64,000 bases of DNA, taken from Pseudomonas reactans. Lineage in GTDB: Bacteria; Pseudomonadota; Gammaproteobacteria; Pseudomonadales; Pseudomonadaceae. The notes beneath the pieces were generated by a model that saw only the letters and a program-made list of their open reading frames with translations, searched no databases and was not told the DNA's origin. Numbering within the stretch: the stretch's first letter is position 1; every line of letters begins with the position of its first letter. The stretch spans positions 306,298 through 370,297 of the forward strand of contig NZ_JACAPG010000012.1 of the NCBI RefSeq assembly GCF_013385825.1, in the 5' to 3' direction. Positions 34,204 to 41,462 of the stretch are shown here, piece after piece. Made by a program: the position numbers and the translations under genes.

Positions 34204-36825
34204 ATGGGCAAATCGCTGGTCATTGTGGAATCCCCGGCTAAGGCCAAGACCATCAACAAGTACTTGGGCAACGAGTACGTGGTGAAGTCGAGTATCGGCC
34301 ATATCCGAGACCTGCCCACCAGCGGTTCGGCTAGCGCCAGCAAGGAGCCAGCCGCCAAGCGCGGCAAGGCGGCTGCGGGCGAAGGTCCGGTGCTCACCCC
34401 TAAAGAGAAAGCGCGCAAGCAGCTGGTCTCGCGCATGGGTGTGGACCCGGAACATGGCTGGAAGGCCAAGTACGAAATCCTTCCAGGCAAGGAAAAGGTC
34501 ATCGAAGAGCTGCGCCGGCTCGCCAAGGATGCTGACACCATCTATCTCGCGACGGACTTGGACCGCGAAGGGGAAGCCATTGCCTGGCACCTGCGGGAAG
34601 CCATCGGCGGCGACGACAGCCGCTACAAGCGTGTGGTGTTCAACGAAATCACCAAAAAAGCCATCCAGGAAGCCTTCTCCAAGCCGGGCGAACTGGACAT
34701 CGACCGCGTCAACGCCCAACAGGCCCGTCGTTTCCTCGACCGCGTCGTGGGTTATATGGTTTCGCCGCTGCTGTGGGCCAAGATCGCCCGTGGCCTGTCG
34801 GCCGGCCGTGTGCAGTCGGTTGCGGTGAAGCTGGTGGTGGAGCGTGAGCGCGAGATCCGTGCGTTCATCCCCGAAGAGTACTGGGAAGTCCACGCTGACC
34901 TCGGCACTGCCAAGGGCGCAAACGTGCGCTTTGAAGTAGCCCGCGAGAAAGGCGAGGCCTTCAAGCCGCTGAACGAAGCCCAGGCCATGGCCGCGCTGGA
35001 AAAGCTCAAGGCTTCCAGCTACAGCATCGTCAAGCGCGAAGACAAACCGACCAGCAGCAAGCCGTCTGCGCCGTTCATCACCTCCACCCTGCAACAGGCC
35101 GCGAGCAACCGCCTGGGCTTCGGTGTGAAGAAAACCATGATGATGGCCCAGCGCTTGTACGAGGCCGGCTACATCACTTACATGCGTACCGACTCCACCA
35201 ACTTGTCGGTGGACGCGGTCGCGATGGCGCGTACCTATATTGAAGAAGAGTTCGGCAAGAAGTACCTGCCGGAGAAGCCGAACGTCTACAGCAGCAAGGA
35301 AGGCGCACAAGAGGCTCACGAAGCGATCCGTCCTTCCGACGCCAACACCACGCCTGCCAAGCTGAGTGGCATGGAGCGCGACGCTGAGCGCCTCTATGAG
35401 TTGATCTGGCGCCAGTTCCTGGCTTGCCAGATGCTGCCGGCGCAATACCTGTCCACCACAGTGACTGTGGGGGCTTCGGATTTCGAGCTGCGTGCCAAAG
35501 GCCGTATCCTCAAGTTCGACGGTTATACCCGTGTGATGCCGCAAATCGCCAAGCCTGGAGATGACGACGTGCTGCCGGACATGGCCCAGGGCGACACGCT
35601 CAAGCTGATCCAGCTCGACCCGTCCCAGCACTTCACCAAGCCGCCGGCGCGTTATTCGGAAGCCAGCCTGGTAAAAGAGATGGAAAAACGCGGTATCGGT
35701 CGTCCTTCGACCTATGCGGCGATCATCTCGACCATTCAGGACCGTGGCTACGTTGCGCTGCACAACCGTCGTTTCTACTCGGAAAAGATGGGCGACATCG
35801 TGACCGAGCGCCTGTCCGAGAGTTTCTCCAACCTGATGGACTATGGCTTCACCGCCGGTATGGAAGAGAACCTCGATGACGTGGCTCAGGGCGAACGCGA
35901 CTGGAAAAATGTGCTGGACGAGTTCTACGGCGACTTCAAGAAAAAGCTTGAAGTAGCCGAAAGCCCTGAACACGGCATGCGCGCCAACCAGCCGGTGATG
36001 ACCGACATTCCGTGCCAGACCTGCGGTCGGCCGATGCAGATTCGTACAGCGTCCACTGGCGTGTTCCTCGGTTGCTCGGGCTACAGCCTGCCGCCGAAAG
36101 AGCGCTGCAAGGCCACCGTGAACTTGGTGCCAGGTGATGAAATCGCCGCCGATGACGAGGGTGAATCCGAGTCGCTGGTACTGCGTGGCAAGCACCGTTG
36201 CCCGATCTGCAGCACGGCGATGGACGCCTATCTGCTGGACGAGAAGCACAAGCTGCACATCTGCGGTAACAACCCGGATTGCAACGGCTACGAGATTGAA
36301 GAAGGTACCTATCGCATCAAGGGCTACGAAGGTCCGAGCCTGGAGTGCGATAAGTGCGGCAGCGAGATGCAACTCAAGACTGGCCGTTTCGGCAAGTTCT
36401 TCGGCTGCACCAACCCGACCTGCAAGAACACCCGCAAACTGCTGAAAAGCGGTGACGCGGCGCCGCCGAAGATGGACCCGGTGAAGATGCCCGAGCTCAA
36501 GTGCGAGAAGGTCAACGACACCTACATCCTGCGTGACGGCGCTTCGGGGCTGTTCTTGGCCGCCAGCCAGTTCCCGAAAAACCGCGAGACCCGTGCACCG
36601 TTGGTGCTGGAGATCGTGCCGCACAAGGACGAGATTGATCCGAAGTACCACTTCCTGTGTGAAGCGCCGAAGAAGGACCCGGATGGTCGCCCAGCCGTGA
36701 TCCGCTACAGCCGCAAGACCAAGGAGCAGTACGTGCAGACCGAAGTGGACGGCAAGCCTACCGGCTGGAAAGCGTTCTACGACGGTGGCAAGTGGAAGGT
36801 TGAGGACAAGCGCCAGGGCGCTTGA
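34204..36825 (+). CDS. topA: DNA topoisomerase I (omega protein)
   Basis: The 873-residue type IA enzyme relaxes negative supercoils. The TOPRIM domain starts [19 protein letters not shown] and has the acidic triad in [15 protein letters not shown]. The catalytic Tyr is in [12 protein letters not shown]. The C terminus carries three Cys4 zinc ribbons (CQTC...C...C, CPIC...CGNNPDC, CDKCG...GCTNPTC) and a Lys-rich end. ATG 34204 starts directly with the family N terminus [10 protein letters not shown]. Confidence 0.96.
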   Translation: MGKSLVIVESPAKAKTINKYLGNEYVVKSSIGHIRDLPTSGSASASKEPAAKRGKAAAGEGPVLTPKEKARKQLVSRMGVDPEHGWKAKYEILPGKEKVIEELRRLAKDADTIYLATDLDREGEAIAWHLREAIGGDDSRYKRVVFNEITKKAIQEAFSKPGELDIDRVNAQQARRFLDRVVGYMVSPLLWAKIARGLSAGRVQSVAVKLVVEREREIRAFIPEEYWEVHADLGTAKGANVRFEVAREKGEAFKPLNEAQAMAALEKLKASSYSIVKREDKPTSSKPSAPFITSTLQQAASNRLGFGVKKTMMMAQRLYEAGYITYMRTDSTNLSVDAVAMARTYIEEEFGKKYLPEKPNVYSSKEGAQEAHEAIRPSDANTTPAKLSGMERDAERLYELIWRQFLACQMLPAQYLSTTVTVGASDFELRAKGRILKFDGYTRVMPQIAKPGDDDVLPDMAQGDTLKLIQLDPSQHFTKPPARYSEASLVKEMEKRGIGRPSTYAAIISTIQDRGYVALHNRRFYSEKMGDIVTERLSESFSNLMDYGFTAGMEENLDDVAQGERDWKNVLDEFYGDFKKKLEVAESPEHGMRANQPVMTDIPCQTCGRPMQIRTASTGVFLGCSGYSLPPKERCKATVNLVPGDEIAADDEGESESLVLRGKHRCPICSTAMDAYLLDEKHKLHICGNNPDCNGYEIEEGTYRIKGYEGPSLECDKCGSEMQLKTGRFGKFFGCTNPTCKNTRKLLKSGDAAPPKMDPVKMPELKCEKVNDTYILRDGASGLFLAASQFPKNRETRAPLVLEIVPHKDEIDPKYHFLCEAPKKDPDGRPAVIRYSRKTKEQYVQTEVDGKPTGWKAFYDGGKWKVEDKRQGA

Positions 36826-36845
36826 TCAACTAATCTGCGAAATAC

Positions 36846-36875
36846 AAAGGCCGCCTGCACAGGCGGCCTTTTTTT
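36846..36875 (+). terminator. Intrinsic terminator of topA
   Basis: AAGGCCGCCT/AGGCGGCCTT stem with a GCAC loop and a run of seven T. Confidence 0.93.
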
Positions 36876-36880
36876 GGGTG

Positions 36881-36978
36881 TGGGTGCGAGCTAGCTCGTG
36901 AAAATCGTTAACGATAACGCGGGAAGCCAGGTACATAATGGCGCTCTCAGGTTTTTCGCGAGCAAGCTCGCTCCTACA
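36881..36978. repeat. Degenerate REPIN
   Basis: The right arm matches the GGAGCGAGCTTGCTCGCGAA class exactly, while the left arm has several changes (GTGCGAGCTAGCTCGTGAA). The centre matches the other copies of the class. Confidence 0.85.
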
Positions 36979-37017
36979 CAGCCAGCATCGCGCTTATTCG
37001 TTGTGGAGATTGCCGTC

Positions 37018-37539
37018 ATGGCCAACGAACTCTATACCCGTACCAATCAGAAAATTTACTTCGCGGGTCTATCCCTGGAAGCCCTTGGCCGCGCCGAGGA
37101 AGGGAAAGAGATGAATGCCATCGCGCTGGTCCAGGCGGGGCGTGAAGCAGCGTTGTTTCACCTGTATGGCGCCTTGCTGGGTTTGTGCCATGAAATCGCC
37201 GGGTTTTACCGTCTGCCTCAGGCCGGTTCACCCCGTGCAGAAATGATCATGAATCGCGAAGTCCTGGACGCGATGGCCATTCCTGAGCTGGCCGAACTGG
37301 TTGAAATGGCTCAAAGCCCTGACAGTTGGGTGGCGCGTTTGCTCAAGGCGCATGCGGATATGTTCCAGCCACCGCGTATTCCGCATGTGCCCAAGGGCGA
37401 TGTGACGCAGCCGCTGATCGTGGCGGTTGCGGTGGAAGAGGAAGAACCCAAGCCGTTGAGCCGTGAAGAGCTGGAGGGCTGGCGTCAGGAACTGAAAAAG
37501 ATGGCGCTGCGCTTTCGCGAAGGCCTGAATGAATGCTGA
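37018..37539 (+). CDS. DUF6586-like conserved protein of unknown function
   Basis: The 173-residue protein begins ANELYTRTNQKIYFAGLSLEAL and is mostly helical. The C-terminal 30 residues (LSREELEGWRQELKKMALRFREGL) look like an amphipathic helix preceded by an acidic segment. It has no signal peptide. A GTGGAG ribosome site precedes ATG 37018. The gene is conserved between topA and sulA-lexA in Pseudomonas. Its function is unknown; the family number is from memory. Confidence 0.75.
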   Translation: MANELYTRTNQKIYFAGLSLEALGRAEEGKEMNAIALVQAGREAALFHLYGALLGLCHEIAGFYRLPQAGSPRAEMIMNREVLDAMAIPELAELVEMAQSPDSWVARLLKAHADMFQPPRIPHVPKGDVTQPLIVAVAVEEEEPKPLSREELEGWRQELKKMALRFREGLNEC

Positions 37540-37546
37540 TCCCCTC

Positions 37547-37570
37547 GTAGGAGCTGGCTTGCCGGCGATG
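37547..37570. repeat. Single REP element
   Basis: One unpaired copy with core GGAGCTGGCTTGCCGGCGAT just after the stop codon of the preceding gene; no inverted partner within 150 bp. Confidence 0.8.
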
Positions 37571-37717
37571 CAGGCACCTCGGAGTGTGAGGCGCAACGCG
37601 TTGTAGCCATCGAAGCCGGCGACCATTCATCAAACTGTCAACAAACCTGTTCAGATCCTCTGCGGGGCTGGGTGGATGACTGATATAATCCCGGCCTTTC
37701 GTGGAGAACAGACTTTT

Positions 37718-37951
37718 ATGCCAACGTCCTTTCTAGAAATTGTTGAGTTGCCTGACGGCCGAATCGAGCTGCGCCGGGCTGAGGACGAGGGTTCTCTGGT
37801 CATCCTGGATTTTTCCGAAGATGCCAAGCAGTTCCTGCAAGGCCAGCACGTGGAAGTGGCTAAAGCCATGTTGAGCGTGGGCGTGCAGATGGCCGGTCGC
37901 CTGGCGGAAGGCGAGCCGGAGAAAGACGAGGGGCCGCGGGTTCTTCACTAA
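37718..37951 (+). CDS. Small conserved protein of unknown function (77 aa)
   Basis: The 77 residues read as a beta-hairpin start (LEIVELPDGRIELRRAEDEGSLVILDF) followed by two helices and an acidic tail. GTGGAG is spaced 13 bases before ATG 37718. A TATAAT (37683-37688) about 30 bp before the start could be its -10 box. Pseudomonas species keep this gene directly beyond sulA. No function is known. Confidence 0.8.
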   Translation: MPTSFLEIVELPDGRIELRRAEDEGSLVILDFSEDAKQFLQGQHVEVAKAMLSVGVQMAGRLAEGEPEKDEGPRVLH

Positions 37952-37990
37952 GCCCTGTGGTGAAGAGCGCTATTGTGGTTGCTGCGGCTT

Positions 37991-38124
37991 CTGTGGCGAG
38001 AGAGCTTGCTCGCGTTGGGCTGCGAAGCGGCCCTGAATAGATTGATGCGGTGCATCAGGCATTCCACGGTGTCTGGTTTTCGGGCTGCTTCGCAGCCCAG
38101 CGCGAGCAAGCTCGCTCGCCACAG
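37991..38124. repeat. Long REPIN variant
   Basis: Arms 37991-38032 and 38086-38124 contain CGAGAGAGCTTGCTCGCG-type cores extended by GGGCTGCGAAGC. It lies between two convergent genes and has longer arms than the other copies. Confidence 0.85.
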
Positions 38125-38158
38125 CAAGCGCGCTGACCATAGGCCAGGCTTGGTGACT

Positions 38159-38632
38159 TTATCCCAATCGAATATTCAAACTCTGAGCATCGCCCGTACG
38201 TGCAGCACTGATCAGTTGCTGCTTGGCGCTTGCATTCAACGGATTCAACCAGCTCACCACCGTATGGCTGCGGCCCAGGCGTAGTGCTTCGCAGGTCAAC
38301 TGCTGGGCACTTTGCGTGCCGCGCGGTTGCAGCAGCAGGATGCGTTCGCGGTTGAGGCCGGCATCCCGCAGCCAGGCCTGAGTCAGGCTGGCGGGTGGGG
38401 CGATCAGCGTCAGCCAGCGGGCGTCCTGTTCCTCGCTCAGGTCACGCAGGATCGGCGCCAGCAGGCTCAGGCAGCTCCCCGCTGCACCGCGCAACGACAA
38501 TTCACTGAACGCCTCAGGTTCGGCGCCCCAGGGCGCCTCGACCGTTTCCTTGAGGATAGGCGCAAGGGGTTGGGCCATGAAGGCCTCGAACAGCGACAGT
38601 TGTGTGTGTTGTGGGGTGTGGACGAGTTGCAT
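38159..38632 (-). CDS. sulA: SOS-induced cell division inhibitor SulA
   Basis: The 157-residue protein has the SulA/RecA-like core: LSLLAPILRDLSEEQDARWLTLIAPPASL followed by GLNRERILLLQPRG and SHTVVSWLNPL. SulA binds FtsZ and stops septation during DNA damage. It lies 10 bp after lexA with no separate promoter visible, so the SOS boxes before lexA should control both genes. In this genus the gene is shorter at the C terminus than in enterics. Confidence 0.9.
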   Translation of the reverse strand: MQLVHTPQHTQLSLFEAFMAQPLAPILKETVEAPWGAEPEAFSELSLRGAAGSCLSLLAPILRDLSEEQDARWLTLIAPPASLTQAWLRDAGLNRERILLLQPRGTQSAQQLTCEALRLGRSHTVVSWLNPLNASAKQQLISAARTGDAQSLNIRLG

Positions 38633-38642
38633 GATGCCTCCT

Positions 38643-39251
38643 CTAGCGGCGAATGACGCCGACGCTCAAGCCTTCGATCACCAGGTCCTGATCTTTCAGG
38701 TTCACTTCAATCGGGGCGAACTCAGGGTTCTCGGCCAGGAGCCAGACCTTGCTGCCTTCGCGCTTGAAGCGTTTGACGGTGACTTCATCGCCGATACGGG
38801 CGACGACGATCTGGCCATTACGGGCTTCGCGGGTGGTGTGGACGGCCAGCAGGTCGCCATCGAAGATGCCCACGTCCTTCATGCTCATGCCATGGACGCG
38901 CAACAGGTAGTCGGCGCGAGGATGGAAGAAGGTCGGGTTGATGTTGCAGGATTCCTCGACGTGCTGCTGCGCCAGGATCGGCGCACCGGCGGCGACACGG
39001 CCGATGATCGGCAGGGTCGATTCGTCGGCCTTGGCTTCGAAACCAGGGATGCGAATACCGCGCGAGGCACCGGGGGTCATCTCGATCGCGCCTTTGCGAG
39101 CGAGGGCCTTGAGGTGTTCTTCAGCGGCGTTGGGGGACTTGAACCCCAGTTCCAGCGCAATTTCCGCTCGTGTCGGCGGGTAGCCGTTGTCATCGAGGCA
39201 GCGCTTGATAAAAGCCAGAATCTCAGCTTGGCGTGGCGTCAGTTTTAGCAT
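38643..39251 (-). CDS. lexA: LexA repressor
   Basis: The 202-residue SOS repressor has an N-terminal winged helix ([33 protein letters not shown]) and a C-terminal self-cleavage domain. The cleavage site is Ala88-Gly89 in RVAAGAPIL, with Ser123 (GMSMKD) and Lys160 (DEVTVKRF) as the dyad, each shifted by four from E. coli numbering. Two LexA boxes lie in tandem upstream (39262-39296), so it represses itself and sulA. Confidence 0.96.
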   Translation of the reverse strand: MLKLTPRQAEILAFIKRCLDDNGYPPTRAEIALELGFKSPNAAEEHLKALARKGAIEMTPGASRGIRIPGFEAKADESTLPIIGRVAAGAPILAQQHVEESCNINPTFFHPRADYLLRVHGMSMKDVGIFDGDLLAVHTTREARNGQIVVARIGDEVTVKRFKREGSKVWLLAENPEFAPIEVNLKDQDLVIEGLSVGVIRR

Positions 39252-39261
39252 GTTGATCGCT

Positions 39262-39277
39262 CTGTCTTTTTATACAG
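39262..39277. promoter_or_regulatory. LexA box 1
   Basis: CTGT-CTTTTTAT-ACAG matches CTGT-N8-ACAG exactly. It is 11 bp upstream of the lexA start. Confidence 0.9.
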
Positions 39278-39280
39278 TGA

Positions 39281-39296
39281 CTGGGATTATATACAG
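39281..39296. promoter_or_regulatory. LexA box 2
   Basis: CTGG-GATTATAT-ACAG has one mismatch from CTGT-N8-ACAG. Its centre is 19 bp from that of box 1, close to two helical turns, allowing dimers on the same face. Confidence 0.82.
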
Positions 39297-39455
39297 TGAA
39301 CTGCGCTTGGCAATCATCCTTTTCTGCCCCTCCGCTGGACGGTCATCGGGCATGCTTCCCACAAGCCAGGGATAGCGCTGCCTACAGACCGGTATGGATG
39401 TGATTAAATAGCGATGAAATGTATGACTGCCCGGCCGGAAAGCGAACCCGCAGGC

Positions 39456-39484
39456 TTGACAAGACACACCCTGAAACGTATGTT
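39456..39484 (+). promoter_or_regulatory. Sigma-70-type promoter of psrA
   Basis: TTGACA (39456-39461), a 17-bp spacer and TATGTT (39479-39484). The -10 lies inside the PsrA operator. Confidence 0.75.
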
Positions 39485-39499
39485 TCAAACAAGTGTTTG
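39473..39499. promoter_or_regulatory. Double PsrA operator (autoregulation)
   Basis: Two perfect palindromes share one base: GAAAC-GTAT-GTTTC (39473-39486) and CAAAC-AAGT-GTTTG (39486-39499). Both match the known PsrA motif and cover the -10 box and likely start of transcription. Confidence 0.85.
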
Positions 39500-39514
39500 T
39501 CAGGCGGAGTAGCC

Positions 39515-40222
39515 ATGGCCCAGTCGGAAACCGTTGAACGCATTCTCGATGCTGCCGAGCAATTGTTCGCGGAAAAAGGATTTGCTGAAACCTCATTGCG
39601 GCTGATCACCAGCAAGGCTGGCGTCAACCTCGCAGCTGTGAACTACCATTTCGGCTCGAAAAAGGCCCTGATCCAAGCGGTGTTCTCGCGCTTCCTGGGG
39701 CCGTTCTGCGCTAGTCTTGACCGTGAGCTGGAGCGTCGCCAGGCCAAGGCTGACCATAAGCCGACCCTGGAAGAGTTGTTGGAAATCCTCGTCGAGCAGG
39801 CCCTGGTCGTCCAGCCCCGCAGCGGCAACGATTTGTCGATTTTCATGCGCTTGTTAGGCTTGGCGTTCAGCCAGAGCCAGGGTCACCTGCGCCGTTACCT
39901 GGAAGACATGTACGGCAAGGTTTTTCGTCGCTATATGTTGCTGGTTAACGAGGCGGCTCCGCGTATTCCGCCGATCGAGCTGTTCTGGCGCGTGCACTTC
40001 ATGCTCGGTGCTGCCGCGTTCAGCATGTCCGGGATCAAGGCGTTGCGGGCCATTGCCGAGACCGATTTCGGCGTGAATACCTCAATTGAACAGGTCATGC
40101 GCCTGATGGTGCCGTTCCTGGCCGCCGGCATGCGTGCCGAAACCGGTGTGACCGACGCCGCCATGGCCGCTGCTCAATTGCGCCCACGCAGCAAGTCCGC
40201 GCCAATACCCGCCAAGGTTTGA
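39515..40222 (+). CDS. psrA: TetR-family fatty-acid-responsive regulator PsrA
   Basis: The 235-residue regulator has an N-terminal helix-turn-helix (FAEKGFAETSLRLITSKAGVNLAAVNYHFGSKKALIQAVF) and a large helical ligand domain that binds long-chain acyl groups in P. aeruginosa PsrA. It represses itself and fadBA and activates rpoS. GGCGGAG precedes ATG 39515, and the promoter and operator are visible immediately upstream. It is divergent from lexA. Confidence 0.93.
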   Translation: MAQSETVERILDAAEQLFAEKGFAETSLRLITSKAGVNLAAVNYHFGSKKALIQAVFSRFLGPFCASLDRELERRQAKADHKPTLEELLEILVEQALVVQPRSGNDLSIFMRLLGLAFSQSQGHLRRYLEDMYGKVFRRYMLLVNEAAPRIPPIELFWRVHFMLGAAAFSMSGIKALRAIAETDFGVNTSIEQVMRLMVPFLAAGMRAETGVTDAAMAAAQLRPRSKSAPIPAKV

Positions 40223-40293
40223 CCGCATCGGGTGGGCGCGACCGCTTGCATCCGCTAAGCTAGCGGCCCATGCCGAATTCAGCTATTTACTCG

Positions 40294-40335
40294 CAACCCG
40301 TTGTGCTCACTGTGCCTGGTGAGGGCAACGGGTTG
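40294..40335 (+). promoter_or_regulatory. Long hairpin in the nagZ leader
   Basis: CAACCCGTTG pairs with CAACGGGTTG, and inside it CTCAC pairs with GTGAG around an 8-nt loop. There is no T run, so it is not a standard terminator. It ends 23 bp before the nagZ start, just upstream of the ribosome site. Confidence 0.6.
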
Positions 40336-40358
40336 TGTGCGTTATTTAAGGAAGGTTT

Positions 40359-41369
40359 ATGACTGCTGCCCTGCAAGGTTCTTTGATGGTCGACGTGGCC
40401 GGCACCTGGCTGACGGCCGAGGACCGCCATCTGCTGCGCCAGCCTGAAGTGGGCGGCCTGATCATTTTCGCGCGCAACATCGAGCATCCGCGCCAAGTGC
40501 GGGAGTTGAGCGCAGCGATTCGCGCCGTGCGCCCGGACTTGCTGTTGGCCGTCGACCAGGAAGGCGGTCGCGTACAACGCCTGCGCCAGGGGTTCGTGCG
40601 CCTGCCGGCCATGCGTGCATTGGCGGACAACCCCAACGCCGAGTACTTGGCCGAGCAGTGCGGCTGGATCATGGCGACAGAAGTGTTGGCCGTTGGCCTG
40701 GACCTGAGCTTCGCCCCGGTGCTGGACCTGGACTACCAACGCAGCGCCGTGGTCGGCACCCGTTCCTTCGAAGGCGACCCCGAGCGTGCCGCCCTGCTGG
40801 CTGGCGCATTCATCCGTGGCATGAACAGCGCCGGCATGGCCGCCACCGGCAAGCACTTTCCCGGTCACGGTTGGGCTGAGGCCGATTCCCACGTCGCCAT
40901 TCCCAATGATGAACGTAGCCTGGAACAGATTCGCGCCAATGACCTGGTGCCTTTCGCACGCCTGAGCAAGCAACTTGCCGCCGTGATGCCCGCGCACGTG
41001 ATCTACCCGCAAGTCGACGCCCAGCCAGCTGGGTTCTCGCGCCGCTGGTTGCAGGACATCTTGCGTGGTGAGTTGCAGTTCGATGGGGTGATTTTCAGTG
41101 ATGATCTATCGATGGCGGGTGCCCATGTGGTGGGCGACGCTGCCAGCCGCATCGAAGCGGCGCTGACGGCGGGTTGCGACATGGGACTGGTATGCAACGA
41201 TCGTGCGGCGGCTGAATTGGCGTTGACTGCCGCTCAGCGGATGAAGGTCACGCCATCGCCACGCATTGCGCGGATGCGTGGGCAGGCAATTGCTTCGACG
41301 GACTACAAGCAGGATCCGCGTTGGCTTGCGGCGCTGACTGCGTTGCGGGATGCTCAACTGATTGAGTGA
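40359..41369 (+). CDS. nagZ: Beta-N-acetylhexosaminidase NagZ
   Basis: The 336-residue GH3 enzyme removes GlcNAc from anhydro-muropeptides during cell-wall recycling and so makes the signals that induce ampC. KHFPGHGWAEADSHV contains the conserved Lys-His and the loop His, and GVIFSDDLSMAGA holds the nucleophile Asp region. It is cytosolic with no signal peptide. AAGGAAGG precedes ATG 40359. Confidence 0.94.
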   Translation: MTAALQGSLMVDVAGTWLTAEDRHLLRQPEVGGLIIFARNIEHPRQVRELSAAIRAVRPDLLLAVDQEGGRVQRLRQGFVRLPAMRALADNPNAEYLAEQCGWIMATEVLAVGLDLSFAPVLDLDYQRSAVVGTRSFEGDPERAALLAGAFIRGMNSAGMAATGKHFPGHGWAEADSHVAIPNDERSLEQIRANDLVPFARLSKQLAAVMPAHVIYPQVDAQPAGFSRRWLQDILRGELQFDGVIFSDDLSMAGAHVVGDAASRIEAALTAGCDMGLVCNDRAAAELALTAAQRMKVTPSPRIARMRGQAIASTDYKQDPRWLAALTALRDAQLIE

Positions 41370-41384
41370 GACCGTGTTGCGTCT

Positions 41385-41449
41385 ATCGCCGGCAAGCCGG
41401 CTCCTACAAGGGGATGCGTTCCAGTTGTAGGAGCCGGCTTGCCGGCGAT
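41385..41449. repeat. REPIN (tail-to-tail REP pair)
   Basis: Perfect 25-bp arms 41385-41409 and 41425-41449 with core GGAGCCGGCTTGCCGGCGAT, 15-nt loop. It lies between the convergent genes nagZ and the SNF2 helicase. Confidence 0.9.
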
Positions 41450-41462
41450 GGCGATCTAACCG

